Below, one piece after another: positions 1 through 7,741 of a stretch of DNA of 64,000 nucleotides. The number at the start of each line of letters is the position of its first letter. Positions within the stretch are counted from its first letter, which is position 1. Source of the DNA: an uncultured Prevotellaceae bacterium (GTDB lineage: Bacteria > Bacteroidota > Bacteroidia > Bacteroidales > Muribaculaceae). A program made the position numbers and the translations under genes. The notes beneath the pieces are model-generated. The model was given only the letters and a program-made list of their open reading frames with translations. It was not told the origin of the DNA and made no database searches. The stretch covers positions 1 to 64,000 of the forward strand of contig CAMJJG010000006.1 in the NCBI GenBank assembly GCA_946406035.1, in the 5' to 3' direction.

Positions 1-39
1 ATAAACGTGTTTAACGTCTAACTTTTTGGGGGCACTTCA
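1..39 (-). mobile_element. Terminal end of an IS3-family (IS150-like) insertion sequence, running off the window edge
   Basis: Minus strand reads TGAAGTGCCCCCAAAAAGTTAGACG..., resembling the IS150-group terminal repeat (recalled form TGTACTGACCCCAAAAAGTTAGACA). Transposase lies outside the window. Confidence 0.5.
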
Positions 40-93
40 TTATGACACACCCTCTAGTGCTGCCATAGCAGCGATGAGTAACAATTTCTTCAT
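40..93 (-). pseudogene. Truncated secreted-protein gene: signal peptide only (MKKLLLIAAMAALEGVS*), interrupted at the IS-like end
   Basis: ATG at 93-91 on the minus strand, lysine/hydrophobic signal peptide, stop at 42-40 directly at the IS-like terminus. Confidence 0.45.
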
Positions 94-321
94 AACTTAG
101 ATAGAATTTTTAAAACGGTTAATAGGATGAATATTGTGGTTATGTCTTAATCTATTCAATGATGAAAATTTTGCACCTTTTCTAACTCGCAGATATAATA
201 AAATAAAATGAAAATCACAAATAATATTATTTTTTGTCGTAATTTGATGGAAAATTACTGAAAATCATAACGTTTTTGCGATCATGTCTATGCCTTGTTA
301 ACAAAAATAATTGAATTGTGC

Positions 322-352
322 TTTGCAAGACAATAAAAAACACTTATCTTTG
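322..352 (+). promoter_or_regulatory. Bacteroidetes-type promoter TTTG-N19-TATCTTTG for fba
   Basis: TTTG 322-325, 19-nt spacer, TATCTTTG 345-352; matches the -33 TTTG / -7 TAnnTTTG consensus. Confidence 0.75.
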
Positions 353-401
353 CAGCAAATATCCAACCAAAAGGTTTTTCCGATAATATTGATAAAGAAT
401 T

Positions 402-1403
402 ATGGTAAATTACAAGGATTTAGGTCTCGTGAACACACGCGAGATGTTTGCTAAGGCAATCGATGGCGGCTATGCCATTCCTGCATTCAACTTCAACAAC
501 ATGGAGCAGTTACAGGCTATCATCAAGGCATGTGCCGAGACAAAGTCGCCTGTTATTCTGCAAGTTTCCAGCGGCGCACGCAAGTATGCCAACCAGACGC
601 TGTTGCGCTACATGGCCGAGGGCGCTGTAGAGTATGCCAAGGAGTTGGGCTGGGAGCATCCCCAGATTTGCCTCCATCTGGACCATGGTGACACCTTTGA
701 ACTGTGCAAGTCATGTGTTGACTTCGGTTTCTCGTCGGTCATGATCGACGGCTCATCGCTCCCCTACGAGGAGAATATCGCCCTGACCAAGAAGGTCGTT
801 GAGTATGCCCACCAGTATGACGTGACCGTTGAGGCCGAGTTGGGTGTTCTCGCTGGCGTTGAGGACGACGTGGTTGCCGAGGAATCCCACTACACCAAGC
901 CCGAAGAGGTGATCGACTTCGCCACCCGCACGGGTTGTGACTCACTGGCCATCAGCATCGGCACCAGCCACGGCGCTTACAAGTTCAAGCCCGAGCAGTG
1001 CACCCGTGACCCGAAGACCGGTAAACTCGTTCCTCCTCCCCTGGCATTTGACGTGCTCGAGGAGGTAGAGAAGAAACTCCCCGGCTTCCCCATCGTGCTG
1101 CACGGCTCGTCGAGCGTGCCCCAGGAGTATGTTGACATCATCAACACCTACGGCGGCAACATGCCCGATGCTGTAGGCGTTCCCGAGGATCAGTTGCGCA
1201 AGGCTTCCAAGAGTGCTGTTTGCAAGATCAATATCGACAGTGACAGCCGTCTGGCCTTTACTGCTGCCGTGCGCAAGGTGCTGGCCGAGAAGCCTGGTGA
1301 GTTTGACCCCCGCAAGTACTGCGGTCCCGCCCGTGACGAGATGGTTAAGCTCTACAAGCACAAGATTATCGACGTGCTGGGTAGTGACGGCAAGGCCGAG
1401 TAA
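402..1403 (+). CDS. fba: Class II fructose-bisphosphate aldolase
   Basis: MVNYKDLGLVNTREMFAKAIDGGYAIPAFNFNNMEQ..., LHLDHGD, VLHGSSSVP motifs. Confidence 0.95.
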   Translation: MVNYKDLGLVNTREMFAKAIDGGYAIPAFNFNNMEQLQAIIKACAETKSPVILQVSSGARKYANQTLLRYMAEGAVEYAKELGWEHPQICLHLDHGDTFELCKSCVDFGFSSVMIDGSSLPYEENIALTKKVVEYAHQYDVTVEAELGVLAGVEDDVVAEESHYTKPEEVIDFATRTGCDSLAISIGTSHGAYKFKPEQCTRDPKTGKLVPPPLAFDVLEEVEKKLPGFPIVLHGSSSVPQEYVDIINTYGGNMPDAVGVPEDQLRKASKSAVCKINIDSDSRLAFTAAVRKVLAEKPGEFDPRKYCGPARDEMVKLYKHKIIDVLGSDGKAE

Positions 1404-1425
1404 TCATTACAGCTGACCGAATCCT

Positions 1426-1472
1426 GCAAGGTCCCATGTCGATGCGGCATGTGGCCTTGCTTGCTTTTTTTT
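1426..1472 (+). terminator. Rho-independent terminator after fba
   Basis: GCAAGGTCCCATG / CATGTGGCCTTGC stem followed by a T run. Confidence 0.8.
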
Positions 1473-1552
1473 GTCACATTTTGGTAATTATTTGATTATC
1501 AGTGGTGACAGATGACAGGTCGAAAATATTTTTAAAAAAAGTTACCGAAAAA

Positions 1553-1584
1553 TTTGGTCAGTTTGTGAAACGGCATTACCTTTG
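1553..1584 (+). promoter_or_regulatory. Bacteroidetes-type promoter TTTG-N20-TACCTTTG for tRNA-Pro
   Basis: TTTG 1553-1556 and TACCTTTG 1577-1584, about 40 nt upstream of the tRNA. Confidence 0.65.
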
Positions 1585-1623
1585 CACCGCTTTACGAAAC
1601 AAATGCGTTTCGCATAGTGCGAT

Positions 1624-1698
1624 CGGGGTGTAGCTCAGTCCGGTTAGAGTACGCGTCTGGGGGGCGTGGGGTCGCTAGTTCGAATCTAGTCACCCCGA
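1624..1698 (+). tRNA. tRNA-Pro (anticodon GGG)
   Basis: CGGGGTG/CACCCCG acceptor, GCTC/GAGT D-stem, anticodon loop CTGGGGG, TTCGAAT T-loop; CCA not encoded. Confidence 0.92.
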
Positions 1699-1704
1699 CA
1701 TCGC

Positions 1705-1742
1705 AAAAAGTGCTGATAGTCATTGATTATCGGCACTTTTTT
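1705..1742 (+). terminator. Terminator downstream of tRNA-Pro
   Basis: AAAAAGTGCTGATA...TTATCGGCACTTTTTT hairpin. Confidence 0.75.
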
Positions 1743-1773
1743 AATTGTTGTAAAACTAATATTCAAGTAAAGA

Positions 1774-2868
1774 ATGAAGAAACAGGTACTGCTACTGGTG
1801 TTGGCGCTGCAATCGGTTATGACGGTCATGGCTCACTCATGGCTTGGCGGCGATATCTCGATGATGACATCCAACGCACGTAATGGCGTGATTTACAAGG
1901 ACTCGTGCGGCGTGACTGTTGACCCCTATGACCTGTTCAGGCAGCAGGGGTGGAACATGATGCGTGTGCGACTGTTTGTGGATCCGCAGAATGCTCCTGG
2001 CCGTCACCACGACGAGGGCGTGTGCCAGGACTTGGATTATGTTATCGACCTGTGTCGCACGATCAAGTCGCGTGGCTTTGAGGTCATGCTCGATTTTCAC
2101 TATAGTGACACATGGGCCGACCCCGCCAAGCAATTCACGCCCAAGCGCTGGGACGGACTGAATGGGAAAGCTCTGGCCGACAGCATCTACCGCTATACCC
2201 GCCATTGCCTCATGTCGCTCAAGGCGGCTGGCGTCGAGCCGGCCACTATCCAGGTGGGCAACGAGGTCACCTTCGGCATGGACTGGCCTGTGGGCCGTGT
2301 TGACCCGATGAGGGCTGACAACTGGGATGTCTTTACGCGTCTGCTCCAGGCTGGATGCAAGGCTTGCCGCGAGGTGTGCCCCAGTGCGGGAATCATTATC
2401 CACACCGAGAAGGCCGGCGTGTGGGAGATGACCCGCAACTACTATGAGCGCCTCGAGCAGGGTGGGGTGGACTATGACATCATCGGCTTGAGCTACTATC
2501 CCATGTGGCATGGTACGATTCCCAACCTGGGCGCCACGCTCGACTCGCTGGCCGTGCGTTTCCCCGACAAACCCGTGATGATGGTCGAGGCTGCCTATTA
2601 TTACCTGCACGACGGCGTGAACCGCGGTGAGGAGGACTTCTCCCACTGCCTGCCCGGCACTATCGAGGGGCAACGGCAGTTCACAGCCCAATTGGTTCAG
2701 GAACTGAACCGTCATGATAATGTGACGGGCCTCTTCTGGTGGTATCCCGAGGAGAACCGCTACGGGACACCGTGGCAAGGGCACGGGGGCTTGAACCGTG
2801 GCTTGTTTAACAGTGCCAACGGCCAGGCCTTGCCTGCTCTCTACGAGATGGCACGCTTCAAGCATTGA
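1774..2868 (+). CDS. GH53 arabinogalactan endo-beta-1,4-galactanase, secreted
   Basis: Signal peptide; GGDISM, VRLFVDP, LDFHYSDTWADP, IQVGNE motifs typical of GH53. Confidence 0.9.
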   Translation: MKKQVLLLVLALQSVMTVMAHSWLGGDISMMTSNARNGVIYKDSCGVTVDPYDLFRQQGWNMMRVRLFVDPQNAPGRHHDEGVCQDLDYVIDLCRTIKSRGFEVMLDFHYSDTWADPAKQFTPKRWDGLNGKALADSIYRYTRHCLMSLKAAGVEPATIQVGNEVTFGMDWPVGRVDPMRADNWDVFTRLLQAGCKACREVCPSAGIIIHTEKAGVWEMTRNYYERLEQGGVDYDIIGLSYYPMWHGTIPNLGATLDSLAVRFPDKPVMMVEAAYYYLHDGVNRGEEDFSHCLPGTIEGQRQFTAQLVQELNRHDNVTGLFWWYPEENRYGTPWQGHGGLNRGLFNSANGQALPALYEMARFKH

Positions 2869-2895
2869 TATCACTCACACAGTCGATAAAAACAC

Positions 2896-3846
2896 ATGAA
2901 CACGATCAATAACGTCAAGAATACCGGTAAAAAACACGTGGGCATCCTGTGCGCCATCCTGTCGGCGGTGTGCTACGGCACCAACCCCTTCGGCGCTCTG
3001 CCGCTCTATGACGAGGGCGTGAACACGGCTACGGTGCTGTCCCACCGCTTTGGGCTTGCCGTCGTGCTGCTGGCACTGGTCATGCTCGTCAAGCGAGTGG
3101 ACTTCAGGGTCACGCGTCGCGAGTTCAAGGTGCTGTTCTCGCTGGGCATCCTGTTTGCCGCATCCAGCATCACCTATTACCAGAGCTTCCACTTCATGGA
3201 CGCGGGCATCGCCTCGACCATCCTGTTTGTCTATCCGGTGATGGTGGCGGTGATCATGGCGTTGTTTTTCAAGGAGCGCGTCACCGCCATGACGGTCGTC
3301 GCCATCGTGCTGGCGCTCGTGGGCATCGGCCTGCTGTATAGAGGAGGGGACGGAGCCTCGATCAGTGCTGTGGGCATCGTGTTGTGTGTGCTCTCGTCGC
3401 TGGCCTATGCCGTCTATATCGTCGTGGTCAACCAGTCCGACATCAGGATGTCCTCGTTCAAGGTCACCTTCTATGCCATGCTGGTGTGTGAGGTCACGCT
3501 GGTGCTCTACTCATTCACCTCGCCCGACCTGTATCTGCACGCCCTGCCGTCGGCGCGCGCCTGGGCCTATGCCTGCTGGCTGGGATTGGTGCCCACGGTA
3601 CTCTCGCTGGTGCTCATGACGGTTGCTGTCAACCACGTGGGAGCCACGCCCACCGCTATCCTAGGCGCCTTGGAGCCCCTCACAGCGGTGGCTATCGGCG
3701 TGATGGTTTTCGGCGAGACGTTGACGCTGCGCCTTGTTGTCGGCATTGTGTTCATCCTTGCTGCCGTGATGCTCGTCGTCCTGGGCAAGGACCTGCACCT
3801 GCGCACCATCACCCATGCTGTGTCCCGCCTGTGGCACTGGAAGTAG
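2896..3846 (+). CDS. EamA/DMT-superfamily transporter
   Basis: About 10 hydrophobic TM segments, paired EamA repeats (GALEPLTAVAIGVMVFGE). Confidence 0.88.
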   Translation: MNTINNVKNTGKKHVGILCAILSAVCYGTNPFGALPLYDEGVNTATVLSHRFGLAVVLLALVMLVKRVDFRVTRREFKVLFSLGILFAASSITYYQSFHFMDAGIASTILFVYPVMVAVIMALFFKERVTAMTVVAIVLALVGIGLLYRGGDGASISAVGIVLCVLSSLAYAVYIVVVNQSDIRMSSFKVTFYAMLVCEVTLVLYSFTSPDLYLHALPSARAWAYACWLGLVPTVLSLVLMTVAVNHVGATPTAILGALEPLTAVAIGVMVFGETLTLRLVVGIVFILAAVMLVVLGKDLHLRTITHAVSRLWHWK

Positions 3847-3896
3847 CCCTCCGCTCTCTCATGGGGTGAGCCGCCTGTGGCCCCATCGAATTAAAT

Positions 3897-3940
3897 ACAA
3901 CCACCCCGCAGCTATTGTTGAAAAGCTGCGGGGTGGTTGT
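3897..3940. terminator. Perfect 17-bp hairpin between convergent genes
   Basis: ACAACCACCCCGCAGCT / AGCTGCGGGGTGGTTGT with a 10-nt loop. Confidence 0.75.
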
Positions 3941-3958
3941 TATAATCGGTATTCAAGT

Positions 3959-4435
3959 CTAAAAGGTGTACTTCAGGCCGAGCAAGGTAACCGACTGATT
4001 CCAGTCCTTCAAGATCTGAAAACGCTGCTCGGTGAAGAAGTGTAGCTGCTCCTTGATTCTGTATTGTGCACCAATGCCGATGTTGGCGCCACAACGGCTG
4101 CTGGAAGAATCGACCCACTTGCTGTCAAACATGAAATGGCTAAAAGTGAATCCAGCCATCGGATAGAGTGCAAATGAGTTGCTGGTTGGAATCACATAGT
4201 GGATGTTCAAGTTGGCATTAAGTGCGCTCATGCCGTCATTCTTGAGGTAATAGATGAATTCGGGTGCGATTCTCCAGTTGGTTATGGGCTCGATTTGTAC
4301 CTGCAAGCCCAATCCTGCCATGGAGTTCTTGCTGCCATAGGCAAATTGCCCTGCTACAGCGATGTCGCGAGCCTCGGCGTGGGCGCCGATGGCTGTTACT
4401 AATGCCAAAATGGCAAAAAATAAATACTTTTTCAT
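3959..4435 (-). CDS. Outer-membrane beta-barrel (porin-family) protein
   Basis: Signal peptide, alternating hydrophobic strands, terminal aromatic (LLGLKYTF). Confidence 0.7.
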   Translation of the reverse strand: MKKYLFFAILALVTAIGAHAEARDIAVAGQFAYGSKNSMAGLGLQVQIEPITNWRIAPEFIYYLKNDGMSALNANLNIHYVIPTSNSFALYPMAGFTFSHFMFDSKWVDSSSSRCGANIGIGAQYRIKEQLHFFTEQRFQILKDWNQSVTLLGLKYTF

Positions 4436-4498
4436 AATTCTCTGTTCATTATTAGTTTTCTGCTTTTTTTCAATGCATTTATTCGCCTCCGTTAGCTG

Positions 4499-5533
4499 TT
4501 ACATTCCCAGCAGGTCGCGCAGGATGTCGAGGGCGGCGGTGACGTCGTCGGTGCCGACAGTCTGGTCGATGCGGTAGTCGCCGATGGCTGCCAGCAGCGT
4601 GCAGGTGATCTCGCCATCCTTGCTTTTCTTGTCGTGTCGCATCAGGGCCAGCAACTCATCATAGTCGTCGCAGGTAAAGGGGAAACCGCGGTAATTGTCG
4701 CGCACAAACTGTCCCAGCCGGTGCACGTCCTCGCTGGGAAATTTCAACAGCAGGTGCGACAGGACGGCCTCGGTGACCAGACCCCAGGCCACCGCATAGC
4801 CATGAGGCACGGGTTTGCCGCGCTGCATGGCCAGGCTCTCCAGCGCATGTCCCACGGTGTGTCCCAGGTTGAGGGCCTTGCGCTCGCCCTGCTCGTTGGG
4901 GTCGCGGGTGACGATATCGACCTTGACCTGCACCGAGTGGCGCAGCCGTTGCAGCATGGCAGCATGATCGATGGGGGCATCAAAGTCGTGTTCCAGCAAC
5001 CGCAGCAGTTCATTGCGATCGCTCAGCATGGCATGCTTGATGACCTCGGCATAGCCCGATTTTATCTCTTCGACAGGCAGAGTGTCTAGGAATCGCGTCG
5101 AGATGACCACGTCGCTGGCAGGGGCAAAGGCCCCGATCTCGTTTTTCAGTCCATGATAATTGAACCCCGTCTTGCCACCCACGGCGGCATCGACGGCCCC
5201 CAGAAGGGTGGTGGGCACATTGATGAACCTCACGCCGCGCTTGAACGTCGCCGCGGCAAATCCGCCCAGGTCGCACACCATGCCGCCGCCCAGGTTGATG
5301 ACCAGCGAATGACGGGTTACCCCCAAGCGCTCCATCTCGTCCCACACGTGGCACACGGCCTCTAGCGTCTTGCCGGCGTCACCGTCGGCGACGATGATGA
5401 GGTTTTCTCGGCTTGGGGCAAAGCGAGCTGTGTTGACGTCAGCGATGACCACTGTCAGGTTGTGGTCGCGGCTTGCCGTCAAGCGCCCGATTGCCGCTTC
5501 GACATCGTTGGTGAAGATGAGGTTCTGGTTCAT
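4499..5533 (-). CDS. aroB: 3-dehydroquinate synthase
   Basis: GGGMVCDLGGFAAATFKRGV, PTTLLGAVDAAVGGKTGFN, LNLGHTVGHALE motifs. Confidence 0.95.
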   Translation of the reverse strand: MNQNLIFTNDVEAAIGRLTASRDHNLTVVIADVNTARFAPSRENLIIVADGDAGKTLEAVCHVWDEMERLGVTRHSLVINLGGGMVCDLGGFAAATFKRGVRFINVPTTLLGAVDAAVGGKTGFNYHGLKNEIGAFAPASDVVISTRFLDTLPVEEIKSGYAEVIKHAMLSDRNELLRLLEHDFDAPIDHAAMLQRLRHSVQVKVDIVTRDPNEQGERKALNLGHTVGHALESLAMQRGKPVPHGYAVAWGLVTEAVLSHLLLKFPSEDVHRLGQFVRDNYRGFPFTCDDYDELLALMRHDKKSKDGEITCTLLAAIGDYRIDQTVGTDDVTAALDILRDLLGM

Positions 5534-5545
5534 GAGGAAATGATT

Positions 5546-5590
5546 CTCGGAGCACTCAGTGGCCTCAGAGGCCTCGTGGAGTGCCCCGAG
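5546..5590. repeat. Degenerate 9-nt-periodic array / hairpin (CTC every 9 nt)
   Basis: CTCGGAGCA|CTCAGTGGC|CTCAGAGGC|CTCGTGGAG|TGCCCCGAG; CTC at 5546, 5555, 5564, 5573. Confidence 0.6.
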
Positions 5591-5597
5591 TGATAAT

Positions 5598-6338
5598 TTA
5601 AGCTTTGACGATGCTCAGTGCAACGAGCAGGGCGGGCAGGGCGGCAGCCAGTTCGTCCATGTTCTTGTAGACGAGGTCGGCGCCAGCCTTGACGAGATCC
5701 TTCTCGGGAATCGGGCCCGTGGTCACGCCGATGGTGAAGCACCCGGCTGCATGAGCTGCCTGAACGCCAAGGGGCGCATTCTCGATAACGATGCACTGGT
5801 TGGATTTCTTTCCTGATTTGGCCATACCCTTCAAGTAAGGCTCGGGATTGGGCTTGCCGTGGCGCACGTCGTGGCCCGTGACCTTCACCTCGCCGAACAG
5901 ATCGGGAAAATCATTGTCGATGCGTTGCAGCAGGGCATCTTGCTGTGAGCCGGTCACGAGCACGCGCTCGATTCCATATTCCTTGAGCGTCTCGAGCACT
6001 CGTTTGGCACCAGGCATGACAGGAGCCTCGCCCAGTTCCTTGAAGTATCGGGTTTTCACGCCATACAATGCGTGAGCCTCGTCGTCGGTAATGTTTTTCC
6101 CGGCTCCACTCTTGAACTTTGTCTTGATGATTTCGGTACCGGTCATACCCTCCATGGCATAAAACTCATCGCGCGTGCACTTGATGCCGTTTTTCTTCAT
6201 GAGTTTTACCCAGGCCTGGGTGTGGAGTTTCATTGAGTCATAGAGAATGCCGTCACAGTCGATGAGTGCGGCACTGATGTCAAAGCCCTTGTGACCTGTA
6301 TATTTCAGGTACTCGGCTATGGTCTGTTGTAGGGTCAT
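5598..6338 (-). CDS. HAD-family hydrolase, beta-phosphoglucomutase-like
   Basis: IDCDGILYDSM, VLVTGSQQ, VIENAPLGVQAAHAAGCFTIGV motifs. Confidence 0.88.
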   Translation of the reverse strand: MTLQQTIAEYLKYTGHKGFDISAALIDCDGILYDSMKLHTQAWVKLMKKNGIKCTRDEFYAMEGMTGTEIIKTKFKSGAGKNITDDEAHALYGVKTRYFKELGEAPVMPGAKRVLETLKEYGIERVLVTGSQQDALLQRIDNDFPDLFGEVKVTGHDVRHGKPNPEPYLKGMAKSGKKSNQCIVIENAPLGVQAAHAAGCFTIGVTTGPIPEKDLVKAGADLVYKNMDELAAALPALLVALSIVKA

Positions 6339-6369
6339 TGGATTGAAACTTTTATAGTATTTATAATAT

Positions 6370-7128
6370 TTATCTCACTGTGATGTGTAAGCAGCCTGAC
6401 TTGCGCTCAAAGATGGCATAGCATCGGCCACGTTGGCGAAAGTCCTGCACGACCTCGGCCAGAATATTCTTCAAGTCCTCGAGCGAAACGACCATTGTGG
6501 GGTCCATGCAGTCAAACTTGACCCAGCTGATGTCGAACGTCGTGCCATAGCGGTGGCAGGAGTTCTCGGTGGCGGCGCGGTTGCGCTTCATGAGCTTGCC
6601 CACGCTATAGACCGTGCGTGTCACGCTGGTGACCTTGATGCGATAGGCCTTGCCGCCCCGTTTCTTGATCGTGTCCTGGAAGGCATATCCGATCTCCTTG
6701 AGCAACTGTGCGGCCTTGGGCACGAGATAGGGGACCGACGCCGTCAAGTCATCGAGCATATAGGCGTCACAGGAGTAGATCCTGATCAACGGCCGGTCGA
6801 TGTTGTAGGCGTCGCGCAGGCTCGTTATGGGCTTGAAGCCGTTTTTCCCGGCTGCAACGAGTTGCAGCGCATTGCTGTCGTTGAAGATTTGTTTGAGCGG
6901 GCGTTGCTCGATATAGGTGGGCAGGCGATGAATCTCGGCATTGTCGATGAGGCCCATGCTGTCGCCGGTGATGCTGCGGTTGATGGGCAATGCCGGTGGC
7001 GCCTTGTAATCCCATGCCGTTGTATCTTGTTGCTCCTTGTTGCCGTGCCCGCCGCATGAGGTGACACTTGCCAGGGCAAGTCCCATCAGCAGCAACATCG
7101 GCAGCAGGCTCAAGAGGTATCGGTTCAT
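6370..7128 (-). CDS. DUF5715-like lipoprotein with a putative M15/VanY-like metallopeptidase signature
   Basis: Lipobox SVTSCGG; SCHRYGTTFDISW and CLHITV resemble the HxxGxxxD...H Zn-ligand arrangement. Confidence 0.6.
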   Translation of the reverse strand: MNRYLLSLLPMLLLMGLALASVTSCGGHGNKEQQDTTAWDYKAPPALPINRSITGDSMGLIDNAEIHRLPTYIEQRPLKQIFNDSNALQLVAAGKNGFKPITSLRDAYNIDRPLIRIYSCDAYMLDDLTASVPYLVPKAAQLLKEIGYAFQDTIKKRGGKAYRIKVTSVTRTVYSVGKLMKRNRAATENSCHRYGTTFDISWVKFDCMDPTMVVSLEDLKNILAEVVQDFRQRGRCYAIFERKSGCLHITVR

Positions 7129-7249
7129 CTCTCCTATTTAAATGGTAGTGTCTTGTTTCGGCTAGCAAAGTTACATATAAATAATGAAAAAAGGCCTTTC
7201 AGTAAGCTCAATTTTCCAACTTTTTTTGTAATATTGCGCCTTCAAAACG

Positions 7250-7741
7250 ATGGAACCTTTGAGATATAGTATTCTTTTTGTGTGTCTGGGCAATATTTGC
7301 CGTTCGCCGGCGGCCCAGGCGGTGATGCAGCGACTGGTCGATGAGAGGGGGGTGAGTGACCGCTTCTATATCGACTCGGCAGGGACGGGCGGCTGGCACA
7401 TCGGTGACCTGCCCGACAAGCGCATGCGCGTGCATGCCAGGCCACGCGGCTACGAGTTGACCCACAGGGCCCGCAAGGTGCAGCACAGCGACTTTGAGGA
7501 CTTTGACCTGATTGTGGGGATGGATGCCGCCAACGTCGATGACCTGTGCCGCATGGCTGCGACCATCGAGCAGGAGCGCAAGGTGGTGATGATGGGTGAC
7601 TACATCCGCCAGTTCCCGAACTATGATTATGTGCCCGACCCCTATTATGAGGGTAGTGAGGGCTTTGAGCTTGTGCTCGATCTGCTGGAAGACGCCTGTG
7701 ACAACCTGCTGGACAAGATTATCCAACAAAACGATATATGA
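7250..7741 (+). CDS. Low-molecular-weight protein-tyrosine phosphatase
   Basis: ILFVCLGNICRSPAAQAV P-loop and VPDPYYEG acid motif. Confidence 0.93.
   Translation: MEPLRYSILFVCLGNICRSPAAQAVMQRLVDERGVSDRFYIDSAGTGGWHIGDLPDKRMRVHARPRGYELTHRARKVQHSDFEDFDLIVGMDAANVDDLCRMAATIEQERKVVMMGDYIRQFPNYDYVPDPYYEGSEGFELVLDLLEDACDNLLDKIIQQNDI

Noticed and set aside
1617-1883. 88-aa plus-strand ORF
   Set aside because: Translates through tRNA-Pro and its terminator and into the GH53 signal peptide in the wrong frame.
1837-2874. 345-aa minus-strand ORF opposite GH53
   Set aside because: Antisense shadow; GH53 catalytic motifs are on the plus strand.
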